A stretch of DNA of 64,000 nucleotides, from the NCBI RefSeq assembly GCF_018613755.1, contig NZ_JAGGPP010000027.1:124001-188000 (forward strand), written 5' to 3'. The stretch comes from Arthrobacter sp. ISL-72. GTDB taxonomy: Bacteria > Actinomycetota > Actinomycetes > Actinomycetales > Micrococcaceae. Below are positions 16,273 to 25,178 of the stretch, in pieces. The notes beneath the pieces are model-generated. The model was not told where the DNA came from and ran no database searches. It was given only the letters and a program-made list of their open reading frames with translations. A program made the position numbers and the translations under genes. Position 1 is the first letter of the stretch; every line of letters begins with the position of its first letter.

Positions 16273-18197
16273 TGCGCACCGGAATTGCCACCGTGTGCCT
16301 CTCCGGCACCCTGAAGGAAAAAATGCAGGCGTGCGCCATCGCCGGCTTCGACGGGATCGAAATCTTCGAGCAGGACCTGGTCACGTCCTCCCTGAGCCCG
16401 GAAGACATCCGGAAGATGGCCGCGGACCTGGGCCTGACCCTGGACCTCTACCAGCCGTTCCGCGACTTCGACAGCGTTCCCGAGGACCTCCTCGCCGCCA
16501 ACCTCCGCCGTGCCGACGCCAAGTTCAAGCTGATGTCCCGCCTGGGCATGGACACCATCCTGGTCTGCTCCAACGTTGCCACCGCCAGCATTGACGATGA
16601 CTCCCTGCGCGCCGAACAGCTGGCCCGGCTGGCCGTGCTCGCCGGGGACCACGGCGTGAAAGTGGCCTACGAAGCACTGGCCTGGGGCAAGTACGTCAAC
16701 GACTACGAGCATGCCCACCGCCTGGTGGACACGGTGGACCACCCCAACCTGGGCACCTGCCTGGACTCCTTCCACATCCTCTCCCGTGACTGGGACACGG
16801 CGCCCATCGAAGGATTCAGCGCGGACAAGATCTTTTTCGTCCAGGTGGCCGACGCCCCCAAGCTGTCCATGGACGTCCTGTCCTGGAGCCGCCATTACCG
16901 GGTCTTCCCGGGCGAAGGCCAGTTTGAGCTGGCCAAGTTCATGGGCCACGTGATCCGGGCCGGGTACGCCGGGCCGGTGTCCCTGGAAGTCTTCAACGAC
17001 GTCTTCCGCCAGTCCGATGTCGAGCGGACGGCCGTGGACGCGATGCGGTCGCTGATCTGGCTCGAGGAACAAAGCGCCAAGTGGCTGGACGCGAACGCGG
17101 AGTCCACCCTGAACAGGGCCCCGGGGAACAGGGCCCCGGGCCGCCGTCGTTATCCCATGGAACTGGCCACCCTGCCGCAGGTGGCCGAACCTGCCGGCTT
17201 CAACTTCGCCGAGGTCAAAGCCGCCGATACCGCCGGCCTGGAAAAGGTGCTGGGTCAGCTGGGGTTTGAATTCAACGGCAGACACCGCACCAAGGACGTG
17301 CAACTGTGGACCATGGGCCACGCGCGCGTAATTATCAACGAGCAGGACCCGGCCGGTCCGGCAGCGGCGCCCTCCGCGGGCGGATCCGCTCCTGCCATCG
17401 CCGCCCTCGGGTTCGACGTCGACTCCCCCGTGATTGCGGCTGCCCGCGCCCAGCAGCTTAAGGCCCCCGCCGTGCCGCGCAAGAGCCAGGCCAATGAGGA
17501 AGTGTTCCAAGGCTTCGCCGCACCGGACTCCACCGAGATCTTCCTGTGCCAGGGCAGCCCGGACGGTACTGCGGCCTGGATCAATGAATTCGGGGAGGGG
17601 CTGGAGGTCCCGGCGGCCGCTGCCCGCAACGCCGTGATCGACCACGTGAACCTCGCCCAGCCGTGGCAGCACTTCGATGAGGCCGTGCTCTTCTACACCA
17701 GCGCCCTGGCCCTGGAACCGCAGCCCTTCGCGGAGGTGCCCAGCCCCAGCGGACTGGTCCGCTCCCAGGTGATGCTCACGGACGACCGGGCCGTCCGCCT
17801 GGTGCTGAACCTCGCCCCCGTGGTCCAGCAGGACAGCGCCAACCCGGGAACCGCGCGGCAGACCTACCAGGAACACATCGCCTTCGCCGTGGAGGACCTC
17901 GTGGGCACGGCCCGCGCGGCCCGCGACCGGGGCCTGGATTTCCTCCAGATCCCGGCCAACTACTACGAAGACCTGGACGCACGGTTCGACCTCGACCCCG
18001 CGTTCCTGGCCACGCTGCGCGAACTCAACCTCCTGTATGACCGGGACGCCGACGGCGAGTTCCTGCACTTCTACACGGCCACCGTGGGCAGCGTGTTCTT
18101 TGAAATGGTGGAGCGCCGCGGCGGCTACGACGGCTACGGCGCCCCCAACGCTCCGGTGCGGCACGCCGTCCAGTATGACCACCTGCACCGCACCTGA
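16272..18197 (+). CDS. quiC: 3-dehydroshikimate dehydratase fused to an HPPD-like domain (QuiC1 type)
   Basis: A 641-residue two-domain protein. Residues 1-275 form a sugar-phosphate-isomerase-type TIM barrel with the expected metal ligands Glu134 (VAYEALAWG), Asp165 (CLDSFHI), Gln191 (VQVAD) and Glu239 (SLEVF), as in bacterial QuiC1. This half converts 3-dehydroshikimate to protocatechuate. Residues about 296-641 resemble 4-hydroxyphenylpyruvate dioxygenase and keep a full 2-His-1-Glu iron triad (His458, His535, Glu611), so that half may bind metal. A 15-base tandem repeat lies exactly in the interdomain linker (17111-17140), and a Gly/Ala-rich insertion sits near residues 360-375. The gene overlaps the dehydrogenase gene by one base and feeds the protocatechuate dioxygenase encoded next. 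Confidence 0.92.
   Translation: MRTGIATVCLSGTLKEKMQACAIAGFDGIEIFEQDLVTSSLSPEDIRKMAADLGLTLDLYQPFRDFDSVPEDLLAANLRRADAKFKLMSRLGMDTILVCSNVATASIDDDSLRAEQLARLAVLAGDHGVKVAYEALAWGKYVNDYEHAHRLVDTVDHPNLGTCLDSFHILSRDWDTAPIEGFSADKIFFVQVADAPKLSMDVLSWSRHYRVFPGEGQFELAKFMGHVIRAGYAGPVSLEVFNDVFRQSDVERTAVDAMRSLIWLEEQSAKWLDANAESTLNRAPGNRAPGRRRYPMELATLPQVAEPAGFNFAEVKAADTAGLEKVLGQLGFEFNGRHRTKDVQLWTMGHARVIINEQDPAGPAAAPSAGGSAPAIAALGFDVDSPVIAAARAQQLKAPAVPRKSQANEEVFQGFAAPDSTEIFLCQGSPDGTAAWINEFGEGLEVPAAAARNAVIDHVNLAQPWQHFDEAVLFYTSALALEPQPFAEVPSPSGLVRSQVMLTDDRAVRLVLNLAPVVQQDSANPGTARQTYQEHIAFAVEDLVGTARAARDRGLDFLQIPANYYEDLDARFDLDPAFLATLRELNLLYDRDADGEFLHFYTATVGSVFFEMVERRGGYDGYGAPNAPVRHAVQYDHLHRT
17111..17140 (+). repeat. 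15-base tandem repeat (2 copies) in the quiC linker
   Basis: Two identical copies of GAACAGGGCCCCGGG encode NRAPG-NRAPG between the two QuiC domains. The reading frame is preserved, so the repeat only changes linker length. Confidence 0.95.
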
Positions 18198-18251
18198 AAA
18201 ACCAGCACCAGCATCTGCAGCATTCAACAAGAAATCAGAAAGGAGCCAGCC

Positions 18252-19124
18252 GTGCCGCAAGAAACCAACGCTCAGCTTGAAACGGACGAGCTTGTCCCGG
18301 CTGCCGAACCGAAGGCAGGACACGCGCCCCTGGACCGGGCCGTTGAGACCCAGGCCGATCTCACTGCAGAGATCAACGCCCTGGGAGACGCCTACGCGCG
18401 GGCGCTGAAGGACGGCGCACCGGCCGAAACCCAGCCGCGGCTGGACTACGCCCCGTACCGCAGCAGCATCCTTCGCCACCCCACCAAGAATTTGCACCAC
18501 GCGGATCCGGAAACCATCGAGCTGTACTCGCCGGCGTTCGGGCACCAGGACGTGCACGCGCTGGAATCGGACCTGACCATTCAGCACAACGGTGAGCCCC
18601 AGGGTGAACGGATCATCGTTGCCGGACGCGTGCTCGACGGTGACGGCCGCCCGGTGGCCGGGCAGCTGGTGGAAATCTGGCAGGCCAACTCGTCCGGCCG
18701 CTACATCCACAAGCGGGACCAGCACCCGGCGCCGCTCGACCCCAACTTCACCGGGGTGGGGCGCTGCATCACCGGCGCCGACGGCTCCTACAGCTTCACC
18801 ACCATCAAGCCCGGCGCGTATCCGTGGAAGAACCACCTCAACGCGTGGCGCCCGGCGCACATCCACTTCTCGCTGTTCGGCCGGGAGTTCACCCAGCGCA
18901 TCGTCACCCAGATGTACTTCCCCGGTGACCAGCTCTTCCCGCTGGACCCCATCTACCAGTCCATCGTGGACCAGGATGCCCGCGACCGCCTGGTGGCCAG
19001 CTACGACCACGACCTCACCCAGCCCGAATGGGCGCTGGGCTACAAGTGGGACATCATCCTGACAGGCTCCAAGCGGACCTGGACCGAAAACGAAGCGCTG
19101 GGCGCAGACGGCGACGAGGAGTAG
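18252..19124 (+). CDS. pcaH: Protocatechuate 3,4-dioxygenase beta subunit
   Basis: A 290-residue intradiol dioxygenase subunit carrying the iron site. The ligands are visible as the Tyr in SGRYIHKRDQHPAPLDPNF, the Tyr in GAYPWKNH, and the two His of WRPAHIHFS. With PcaG it opens the ring of protocatechuate to 3-carboxy-cis,cis-muconate using molecular oxygen. GTG start with AAAGGAGCC upstream; the first 45 residues are a loose N-terminal extension typical of actinobacterial PcaH. pcaG begins four bases after the stop, ensuring matched production of the two subunits. Confidence 0.96.
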   Translation: MPQETNAQLETDELVPAAEPKAGHAPLDRAVETQADLTAEINALGDAYARALKDGAPAETQPRLDYAPYRSSILRHPTKNLHHADPETIELYSPAFGHQDVHALESDLTIQHNGEPQGERIIVAGRVLDGDGRPVAGQLVEIWQANSSGRYIHKRDQHPAPLDPNFTGVGRCITGADGSYSFTTIKPGAYPWKNHLNAWRPAHIHFSLFGREFTQRIVTQMYFPGDQLFPLDPIYQSIVDQDARDRLVASYDHDLTQPEWALGYKWDIILTGSKRTWTENEALGADGDEE

Positions 19125-19128
19125 TCAC

Positions 19129-19737
19129 ATGAGCAACCCCACCAAGCTGGTCCCCACCCCCGGCCAGACAGTTGGCCCGTTCTACGGCTACGCCCTGCCG
19201 TACGACAAGGACCGCGAGCTGCTCGCTCCGGGCTCACCGGGCTCCATCCGCCTGCAGGGCACCGTGTACGACGGCGCAGGCCACACCATCCCGGACGCGA
19301 TCCTGGAAATCTGGCAGCCGGATTCCGAAGGCAACATCGTGCAGCAGACGGGTTCCCTGGTCCGGGACGGCTACACGTTCACCGGCTTCGGCCGGAGTGC
19401 CGTGGGCAACAGCGGCGTCTACACCTTCACCACGGTGAACCCGGGTCCCACCAAGCCGGGCGGAGCGGCCTTCATCTCGGTGGCCGTGTTTGCCCGCGGC
19501 CTGATGAACCGCCTCTTCACCCGGGTTTACCTGCCCGAGGACCAGGAAGCCCTGGCGGCCGATCCGCTGCTGTCTTCGCTGGATCCGGAACGCCGGAAGA
19601 CCCTGATCGCGCGCCGGGACGCCGACGGTGGACTGACCTGGGACATCCGGCTGCAGGGCGAGGGCGAAACCGTATTCCTCAACTTTGAGGGAGGGCCTGC
19701 CTTCGAGGGTGCGGCCGCCGGGGGCGCCGCGCAGTGA
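19129..19737 (+). CDS. pcaG: Protocatechuate 3,4-dioxygenase alpha subunit
   Basis: A 202-residue subunit with the same beta-sandwich fold as PcaH (PTPGQTVGPFYGYALPY, AILEIWQPDSEGN, FTGFGRSAVGNSGVYTFTTV) but without the Tyr/Tyr/His/His iron ligands, as expected: the alpha subunit contributes residues to the substrate pocket. Its stop overlaps the GTG start of pcaB by four bases. Confidence 0.95.
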   Translation: MSNPTKLVPTPGQTVGPFYGYALPYDKDRELLAPGSPGSIRLQGTVYDGAGHTIPDAILEIWQPDSEGNIVQQTGSLVRDGYTFTGFGRSAVGNSGVYTFTTVNPGPTKPGGAAFISVAVFARGLMNRLFTRVYLPEDQEALAADPLLSSLDPERRKTLIARRDADGGLTWDIRLQGEGETVFLNFEGGPAFEGAAAGGAAQ

Positions 19738-21296
19738 ACATCTCCGGAGCAGCCAACGCAGCCAACGCAGCCAGCACATCTGCTGCAAGCGGGATGGACG
19801 GCGACGTCGGGCTCCTGAGCCCGGTGTCGGCGTCGTCCGCTGTGGCAGTGCTGACGGGGGACCGGGCGGTCCTCGCGGCGATCCTCGCCGTCGAGGCCGG
19901 GTGGGCCGCCGTGCTGGAGAAGGCCGGCCTCGCGCCGGCCGGCTCCGCGGCCGTGGTGGCCGAAGCCGCGGACGTGGACCGCTACGACGTGGCCGGTATT
20001 GCCGTCCGCGCGCAGGGCGGCGCCAACCCGGTCATCCCGCTGCTGGCTGATCTCCGCGCCGAGGTCAAGGCCCTGGACACAGACAACCGTGTTGGCGCAC
20101 TGAGTGCGGTGCACACCTCGCTGACCAGCCAGGACGTCCTGGACTCGGCGCTCATGCTGCTGGCCAGGAACGCTGTTACTGATCTGCTCATCGACCTTCG
20201 TGGGATCACGACGGCGCTGGCCGCCCTCGCGGACAAGCACGCGGAGACGCTGTGCGTCGGCAGGAGCCTGACGCAGCACTCCCTGCCGTTCACGTTCGGG
20301 CTCAAGGCGGCGCAATGGTTCCACGGACTGGCCGCCGCGGCCCGCCGGCTCGAGGCAGTGGAGCTGCCGCTGCAGACCGGCGGCGCCGCGGGAACGCTCG
20401 CTGCCGGGACGGTCCTGACCAGGGACTCGGTGGAGACGCCTTTTGATCTTGCCGGCAACCTGGCGGCGCAGCTGGGACTGGCGGCGACGCCGGGGCCGTG
20501 GCACACCAACCGGCTCGCGGTTACATCGCTGGGCGATTCCCTGACGGCTGTGACGGATGCGCTGGGCAAGATCGCCAGCGACGTGCTGTTCCTCAGCCGG
20601 CCGGAGGTGGGCGAGCTCGCCGAACCCCGGGCTGCCGGCCGCGGGGTGTCGTCGGCCATGCCGCAGAAGCAGAACCCCGTGCTGTCCGTGCTGGTCCGCA
20701 GCGCGGCACTGCAGGCCCCCAGCCTGGCCGCACAGCTCCACCTGGCGGCGGCCAACTTCAACGATGAGCGTCCCGACGGCGCCTGGCACAGCGAATGGCC
20801 GGTCTTCCGGCAGCTGCTCCGCCTGGCGCTCGGCTCGGTCGGGCACCTTCGGGAGCTCGCCGAAGGCCTCCAGGTCTTCCCGGACGCCATGCGCCGCAAC
20901 CTGGACCTGTCCGGGCCGCTGCTCCTGAGCGAAGGAGTGTCCGCCGCCGTGGCGCCGCTGCTCGACGCGGCGGCTGCCGAGGGCGGTGTCGGGGACACCG
21001 CCGGCCGGAACGGGAAGCAGCAGCTGCAGGATGTGGTGGACCGGACGCTCCAGGCCCCGGCCGCGGAGCAGGCTGAAACCTACCGGCGGCTGCTCCGGGA
21101 GGCGGTCCCTGCCGCCGCCCTCTCGGATGAGCGGCTGGAAGAACTCCTGGATCCCGCCAGCTACCTGGGGCAGGCCGCCGAAATTTCCCGCCGCATCCTG
21201 GCCGCATTCCCCGACTTCGCCGGAAAACCCGCCCCGGCTGACCCGAGCCAAGACCTGCCCGCCCGAACAGACCTGAACGGAGTATCCCGTGGCTAG
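19734..21296 (+). CDS. pcaB: 3-carboxy-cis,cis-muconate cycloisomerase
   Basis: A 520-residue member of the fumarase/aspartase superfamily. The signature loop is SSAMPQKQNPVLSV (around residue 310), and DVLDSALML and SLTQHSLPFTFG supply the other two conserved regions. It forms 4-carboxymuconolactone from the PcaHG product. The protein is longer than the usual 450 residues because of an alanine-rich N-terminus and a C-terminal tail. It overlaps pcaG by four bases and the pcaD start by eight bases. Confidence 0.93.
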   Translation: MNISGAANAANAASTSAASGMDGDVGLLSPVSASSAVAVLTGDRAVLAAILAVEAGWAAVLEKAGLAPAGSAAVVAEAADVDRYDVAGIAVRAQGGANPVIPLLADLRAEVKALDTDNRVGALSAVHTSLTSQDVLDSALMLLARNAVTDLLIDLRGITTALAALADKHAETLCVGRSLTQHSLPFTFGLKAAQWFHGLAAAARRLEAVELPLQTGGAAGTLAAGTVLTRDSVETPFDLAGNLAAQLGLAATPGPWHTNRLAVTSLGDSLTAVTDALGKIASDVLFLSRPEVGELAEPRAAGRGVSSAMPQKQNPVLSVLVRSAALQAPSLAAQLHLAAANFNDERPDGAWHSEWPVFRQLLRLALGSVGHLRELAEGLQVFPDAMRRNLDLSGPLLLSEGVSAAVAPLLDAAAAEGGVGDTAGRNGKQQLQDVVDRTLQAPAAEQAETYRRLLREAVPAAALSDERLEELLDPASYLGQAAEISRRILAAFPDFAGKPAPADPSQDLPARTDLNGVSRG

Positions 21297-22107
21297 ACCA
21301 ACCGTCAAGGCCGTACTGCTCTCACCCCAGCGCACGCTGGGTGACAAGCCCCTGCTGGTGGTGGGACCGTCACTGGGGACGTCCTCGGTGTTGTGGACCC
21401 GGGCCGGCGCCCTGCTCGGGAGCGACTTCGACGTCGTCGCCTGGGACCTGCCCGGCCACGGCGTCTCACCGGCCGCCACGGAAACGTTCGACGTCGCCGA
21501 ACTGGCTGACGCCGTCGTCGAACTGGTTGATTCGATCACCCCCGGCGAGCGGTTCCACTACGCCGGCGTTTCCCTCGGCGGGGCCACCGGGCTGCAGCTG
21601 GGCATCAAGCACGGCGAACGGCTCAAGAGCCTGTCCGTGCAGTGCACCGGCGCCAAAATAGGCACCCCCCAGGGCTGGCTCGAACGCGCCGAAACCGTCC
21701 GTGCGCAGGGCACCCCGGTGATGATCCAGGGCTCCGCGGAGCGCTGGTTTGCCCCCGGGTTCATGGACCGCGAGCCCGAGGTCAGCAGCCGCCTGCTGCA
21801 CTCCCTGCGGGATGCCGACCGCTTCAGCTACGCCTTCTGCTGCGAAGCGCTTGCCGCCTTTGACGTCCGCGACGAACTCGGCAGCATCCGCGTCCCCACC
21901 CAGGCCGTGGCGGGCGCCGAGGACACCGTTGCGCCGCCGTCGTTCGCCGAAGAAGTGGCAGCCGGGATCACTGCCGGCGGCGGCACCGCCAGCGCCGTGA
22001 CGCTGGAAGGCGTGGCGCACCTGGCACCGGCCGAAGCGCCCGGCCACGTCGCCGAACTCCTCAAGGGCCTCATCACCTGGAGCGAATCCCGCGGGGCAGC
22101 CAAGTGA
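21289..22107 (+). CDS. pcaD: 3-oxoadipate enol-lactonase
   Basis: A 272-residue alpha/beta hydrolase. The nucleophile elbow is GVSLGGATG, the oxyanion strand is VVGPSLGTSSVLW, and the catalytic His is in EGVAHLAPAEAPG. It hydrolyses beta-ketoadipate enol-lactone to 3-oxoadipate. In many actinobacteria this activity is fused to PcaC as PcaL; here the two are separate frames that overlap by four bases (GTGA), so the junction is a split form of that fusion. Confidence 0.92.
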   Translation: MARPTVKAVLLSPQRTLGDKPLLVVGPSLGTSSVLWTRAGALLGSDFDVVAWDLPGHGVSPAATETFDVAELADAVVELVDSITPGERFHYAGVSLGGATGLQLGIKHGERLKSLSVQCTGAKIGTPQGWLERAETVRAQGTPVMIQGSAERWFAPGFMDREPEVSSRLLHSLRDADRFSYAFCCEALAAFDVRDELGSIRVPTQAVAGAEDTVAPPSFAEEVAAGITAGGGTASAVTLEGVAHLAPAEAPGHVAELLKGLITWSESRGAAK

Positions 22108-22616
22108 GCGGCCCCGAACGGCCGGGTACGGAACGGCCGGGTACGGAACGGCCGGGTACGGAACGGCACGGTGTCGTCCAGCCGCACGCGACCAGCCAGG
22201 AGATCTACGACGGAGGAATGGTGGTCCGGCGCGAAGTGCTCGGTGCCGCGCACGTTGACCGCGCCAATGCCAACAAGGATTCCTTCACCGAGGACTTCCA
22301 GGACATGATCACCCGCATTGCCTGGGGCGGCATCTGGACCCGCCCGGGCCTGACCCGGCAGATGCGCTCCGCGGTCACCATCACCGCCATGGTGGCCCAC
22401 GGGCACTGGGAAGAGCTGGCCATGCACATCCGCGCCGCCATCACCAACGGCCTGAGCAGGGACGAAATCAAGGAGATCCTGCTGCAGACCGCGATCTACT
22501 GCGGAGTTCCCTCCGCCAACACCGCCTTCAAGACCGCCCAGCAGGTCTTCCAGCAAATGGACAACGCTGCAAAGGCCAACGCTGGACCTGACGCAACCCC
22601 CACCCCACCGAATTAG
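22104..22616 (+). CDS. pcaC: 4-carboxymuconolactone decarboxylase
   Basis: A 170-residue AhpD-fold enzyme with the family core GMVVRREVLGAAHVDRA, LTRQMRSAVTITAMVAHGHWEELAMHIRAA and LLQTAIYCGVPSANTAF. It decarboxylates 4-carboxymuconolactone to the enol-lactone used by PcaD. The first 22 residues are an extension made of PGTER repeats encoded by three 15-base copies, located where a PcaD-PcaC fusion would have its linker. GTG start inside the pcaD stop. Confidence 0.93.
   Translation: MSGPERPGTERPGTERPGTERHGVVQPHATSQEIYDGGMVVRREVLGAAHVDRANANKDSFTEDFQDMITRIAWGGIWTRPGLTRQMRSAVTITAMVAHGHWEELAMHIRAAITNGLSRDEIKEILLQTAIYCGVPSANTAFKTAQQVFQQMDNAAKANAGPDATPTPPN
22116..22167 (+). repeat. 15-base tandem repeat (3.5 copies) at the start of pcaC
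   Basis: GAACGGCCGGGTACG occurs exactly at 22116-22130, 22131-22145 and 22146-22160, followed by seven further matching bases. It encodes ERPGT repeats at the PcaC N-terminus and keeps the frame. Confidence 0.97.
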
Positions 22617-22624
22617 AGGAACTG

Positions 22625-23824
22625 ATGAATCAGGCTTTTGTTTACGATGCCGTACGCACGCCGTTCGGGAAGTTCGGCTCCGGGCTTGCCGGTGTCCGCC
22701 CGGATGACCTCGCCGCGCATGTGATCGGCGAGATCGTGAAGCGCGCCCCGAAGCTCGATCCGGAGCGGATCGACGAGGTGGTGTTTGGCAACGCCAACGG
22801 CGCCGGTGAGGAGAACCGGAATCTCGCCCGGATGGGCACCCTGCTGGCAGGTTTGCCGGTCTCGATCCCGGGCACCACGGTGAACCGGCTGTGCGGTTCG
22901 TCCCTGGACGCGGCCATCATCGCCTCCCGCCAGGTCAACGCCGGGGACGCCGAGCTGATGCTGATCGGCGGCGCGGAGTCGATGTCCCGTGCCCCCTGGG
23001 TGCTGCCCAAGACGGAGAAGCCCTACCCGGCCGGTGACATGACCCTGGCCTCCACTACGCTGGGCTGGCGCCTGGTGAACAAGGCCATGCCGAAGGACTG
23101 GACGATCTCCCTGGGCGAGGCCACCGAGCGTTTGCGCGAGAAGTACGGTGTAACCCGCGAGTCGCAGGACGAGTTCGCCGCGAACTCGCACAACCTGTCA
23201 GCCGCCGCCTGGGACGAGGGGTTCTACGACAACCTCGTCGCTCCGGTCCCGGGCACGGACCTGGTCCGCGACGAAGGAATCCGCGCCGGGTCCTCGGCCG
23301 AGAAGCTCGCCGGGCTGAAGACCGTGTTCCGCACCGAGAACGGCACCGTCACCGCCGGGAACGCCTCCCCGCTGTCCGACGGCGCCTCCGCAGCATGGAT
23401 CGGATCCGAAAACGCCGCCGGGCTGCTTGGCCTGGAACCGCTGGGCCGGATCGCCGGCCGCGGCGCACACGCCAACGACCCCCAGTTCTTCGGCTACGCC
23501 CCGGTGGAGGCCGCGAACAAGGCCCTCGCGAAGGCGGGCATCGGCTGGGACCAGGTGGGCGCCGTCGAACTTAACGAAGCGTTCGCCGCGCAGTCCCTGG
23601 CGTGCATCAACGCCTGGGGCATCGATCCCTCGATCGTGAACCGGCACGGCGGCGCGATCGCCATGGGTCACCCGCTCGGTGCGTCCGGCGGCCGCATCCT
23701 CGGCACCCTCGCCCGGTCCCTGCAGGCGTCCGGTGAGCGGTGGGGCGTCGCGGCGATCTGCATCGGCGTCGGGCAGGGCCTGGCCGTTGTACTTGAAAAT
23801 GTTTCCGCCACCGGAAAGGGCTAA
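22625..23824 (+). CDS. pcaF: 3-oxoadipyl-CoA thiolase
   Basis: A 399-residue thiolase. The acyl-accepting cysteine is Cys90 (NRLCGSSLDA), the catalytic His lies in GGAIAMGHPLGASGG and the second Cys in AICIGVGQG. It cleaves 3-oxoadipyl-CoA to succinyl-CoA and acetyl-CoA, the last step of the pathway. The sequence alone would also fit acetoacetyl-CoA thiolase, but its place between pcaC and the CoA-transferase genes supports PcaF. AGAGGA precedes the ATG, eight bases after pcaC. Confidence 0.93.
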   Translation: MNQAFVYDAVRTPFGKFGSGLAGVRPDDLAAHVIGEIVKRAPKLDPERIDEVVFGNANGAGEENRNLARMGTLLAGLPVSIPGTTVNRLCGSSLDAAIIASRQVNAGDAELMLIGGAESMSRAPWVLPKTEKPYPAGDMTLASTTLGWRLVNKAMPKDWTISLGEATERLREKYGVTRESQDEFAANSHNLSAAAWDEGFYDNLVAPVPGTDLVRDEGIRAGSSAEKLAGLKTVFRTENGTVTAGNASPLSDGASAAWIGSENAAGLLGLEPLGRIAGRGAHANDPQFFGYAPVEAANKALAKAGIGWDQVGAVELNEAFAAQSLACINAWGIDPSIVNRHGGAIAMGHPLGASGGRILGTLARSLQASGERWGVAAICIGVGQGLAVVLENVSATGKG

Positions 23825-23829
23825 GGGCC

Positions 23830-24489
23830 ATGCTGAATTTCATTGACACCGTAGGTGAGGCCGTCGCCGGGATCAAGGACGGCTCCACCGTGATGATCGG
23901 CGGCTTCGGCAACGCCGGGCAGCCGTTCGAACTGATCGACGCGCTGATGGACTGCGGGGCCCGCGAGCTCACCGTGGTGAACAACAACGCCGGCCAGGGC
24001 GACCAGGGCCTGGCCCTGCTGATCAAGGAAGGCCGGGTGAAGAAGATGATCTGCTCCTTCCCGCGGCAGTCCGACTCCTGGCACTTCGACGCCAAATACA
24101 AGGCCGGCGAGATTGAACTCGAACTCGTTCCGCAGGGCAACCTCGCCGAACGCATCCGCGCCGCCGGCGCCGGGATCGGCGGGTTCTTCACGCCCACCGG
24201 GTACGGCACCATGCTCGCCGAGGGCAAGGAAACCCGCATCCTGGACGGCCGCGGCCAGGTCTTCGAAACCCCCATCCACGCCGACGTCGCGCTCATCAAG
24301 GCGCTCAAGGCCGACGGGGTCGGAAACCTGGTCTACCGCAAGACCGCCCGGAACTTCGGCCCGATCATGGCCGCCGCAGCCAAGCACACCGTGGCCCAGG
24401 TTTCCGAGATCGTGCCGACCGGCGGGCTGGACCCCGAGGTCATCGTGACCCCCGGAATCTACGTGAACAGCATTGTGAAGGTGGCCTGA
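23830..24489 (+). CDS. pcaI: 3-oxoadipate CoA-transferase subunit A
   Basis: A 219-residue class I CoA-transferase alpha subunit with the glycine-rich MIGGFGNAGQPFELIDAL and GIGGFFTPTGYGTMLAEGKE loops. With PcaJ it moves CoA from succinyl-CoA to 3-oxoadipate. It lies five bases after pcaF and one base before pcaJ, as expected for stoichiometric subunits. Confidence 0.93.
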   Translation: MLNFIDTVGEAVAGIKDGSTVMIGGFGNAGQPFELIDALMDCGARELTVVNNNAGQGDQGLALLIKEGRVKKMICSFPRQSDSWHFDAKYKAGEIELELVPQGNLAERIRAAGAGIGGFFTPTGYGTMLAEGKETRILDGRGQVFETPIHADVALIKALKADGVGNLVYRKTARNFGPIMAAAAKHTVAQVSEIVPTGGLDPEVIVTPGIYVNSIVKVA

Positions 24490-24490
24490 G

Positions 24491-25174
24491 ATGAGCATCC
24501 AGACAGCATCGATCCAAACGTCGGAAACGCCGCTGGGCCGTGACGACCTGGCCCGCCTGGTGGCCCGCGACATCAAGCCCGGGTCGTTCGTGAACCTGGG
24601 CATTGGCCAGCCCACCCTGGTCTCGAACTACCTGCAGCCGGAGCAGAACATCACGCTCCACACCGAGAACGGCATGCTCGGCATGGGCCCGGAAGCCACC
24701 GGGGACCAGATCGACGGCGACCTCATCAACGCCGGCAAGATCCCTGTCACCGAACTGCCCGGGGCGTCCTACTTCCACCACGCCGACTCGTTCGCGATCA
24801 TGCGCGGCGGGCACCTGGACATCTGCGTGCTCGGCGCCTTCCAGGTCTCCGCCACGGGCGACCTCGCGAACTGGCACACCGGGGCGCCGGACGCGATCCC
24901 TGCCGTGGGCGGTGCGATGGACCTGGCCACCGGTGCCAAGGACGTGTTCGTGATGATGACGCTCCTGACCCGCGACGGCGCCTCCAAGATCGTCGAAGCC
25001 TGCACCTACCCGCTCACCGGCGTCGGCTGCGTCACCCGGGTCTACACTGACAAGGCCGTGTTCCTCACCGGCCCCGATGGCGTCACCGTCCGTGAAACCT
25101 TCGGCTGCACCCTCGAGGAACTCCAGGCGCTGGTCCCTGTCCCCCTCACAGCAGCCCCCGCCGTCGAACCCTAA
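24491..25174 (+). CDS. pcaJ: 3-oxoadipate CoA-transferase subunit B
   Basis: A 227-residue beta subunit with NLGIGQPTLVSNYL and the catalytic glutamate motif HTENGMLGMGP. It forms the active site with PcaI. Its stop at 25174 ends the catabolic operon; five repeat copies (25179-25339) follow before the next IclR gene. Confidence 0.93.
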   Translation: MSIQTASIQTSETPLGRDDLARLVARDIKPGSFVNLGIGQPTLVSNYLQPEQNITLHTENGMLGMGPEATGDQIDGDLINAGKIPVTELPGASYFHHADSFAIMRGGHLDICVLGAFQVSATGDLANWHTGAPDAIPAVGGAMDLATGAKDVFVMMTLLTRDGASKIVEACTYPLTGVGCVTRVYTDKAVFLTGPDGVTVRETFGCTLEELQALVPVPLTAAPAVEP

Positions 25175-25178
25175 CCAA

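Noticed and set aside
15573..19010. Very long minus-strand open frame (1145 codons) opposite the quinate/pcaH genes
   Set aside because: It is antisense to three well-recognised genes and its translation is low-complexity Gly/Val/His/Arg-rich, a known artefact of high-GC codon use.
19527..21539. 670-codon minus-strand frame opposite pcaB
   Set aside because: Antisense shadow; pcaB carries the full lyase signature on the other strand.
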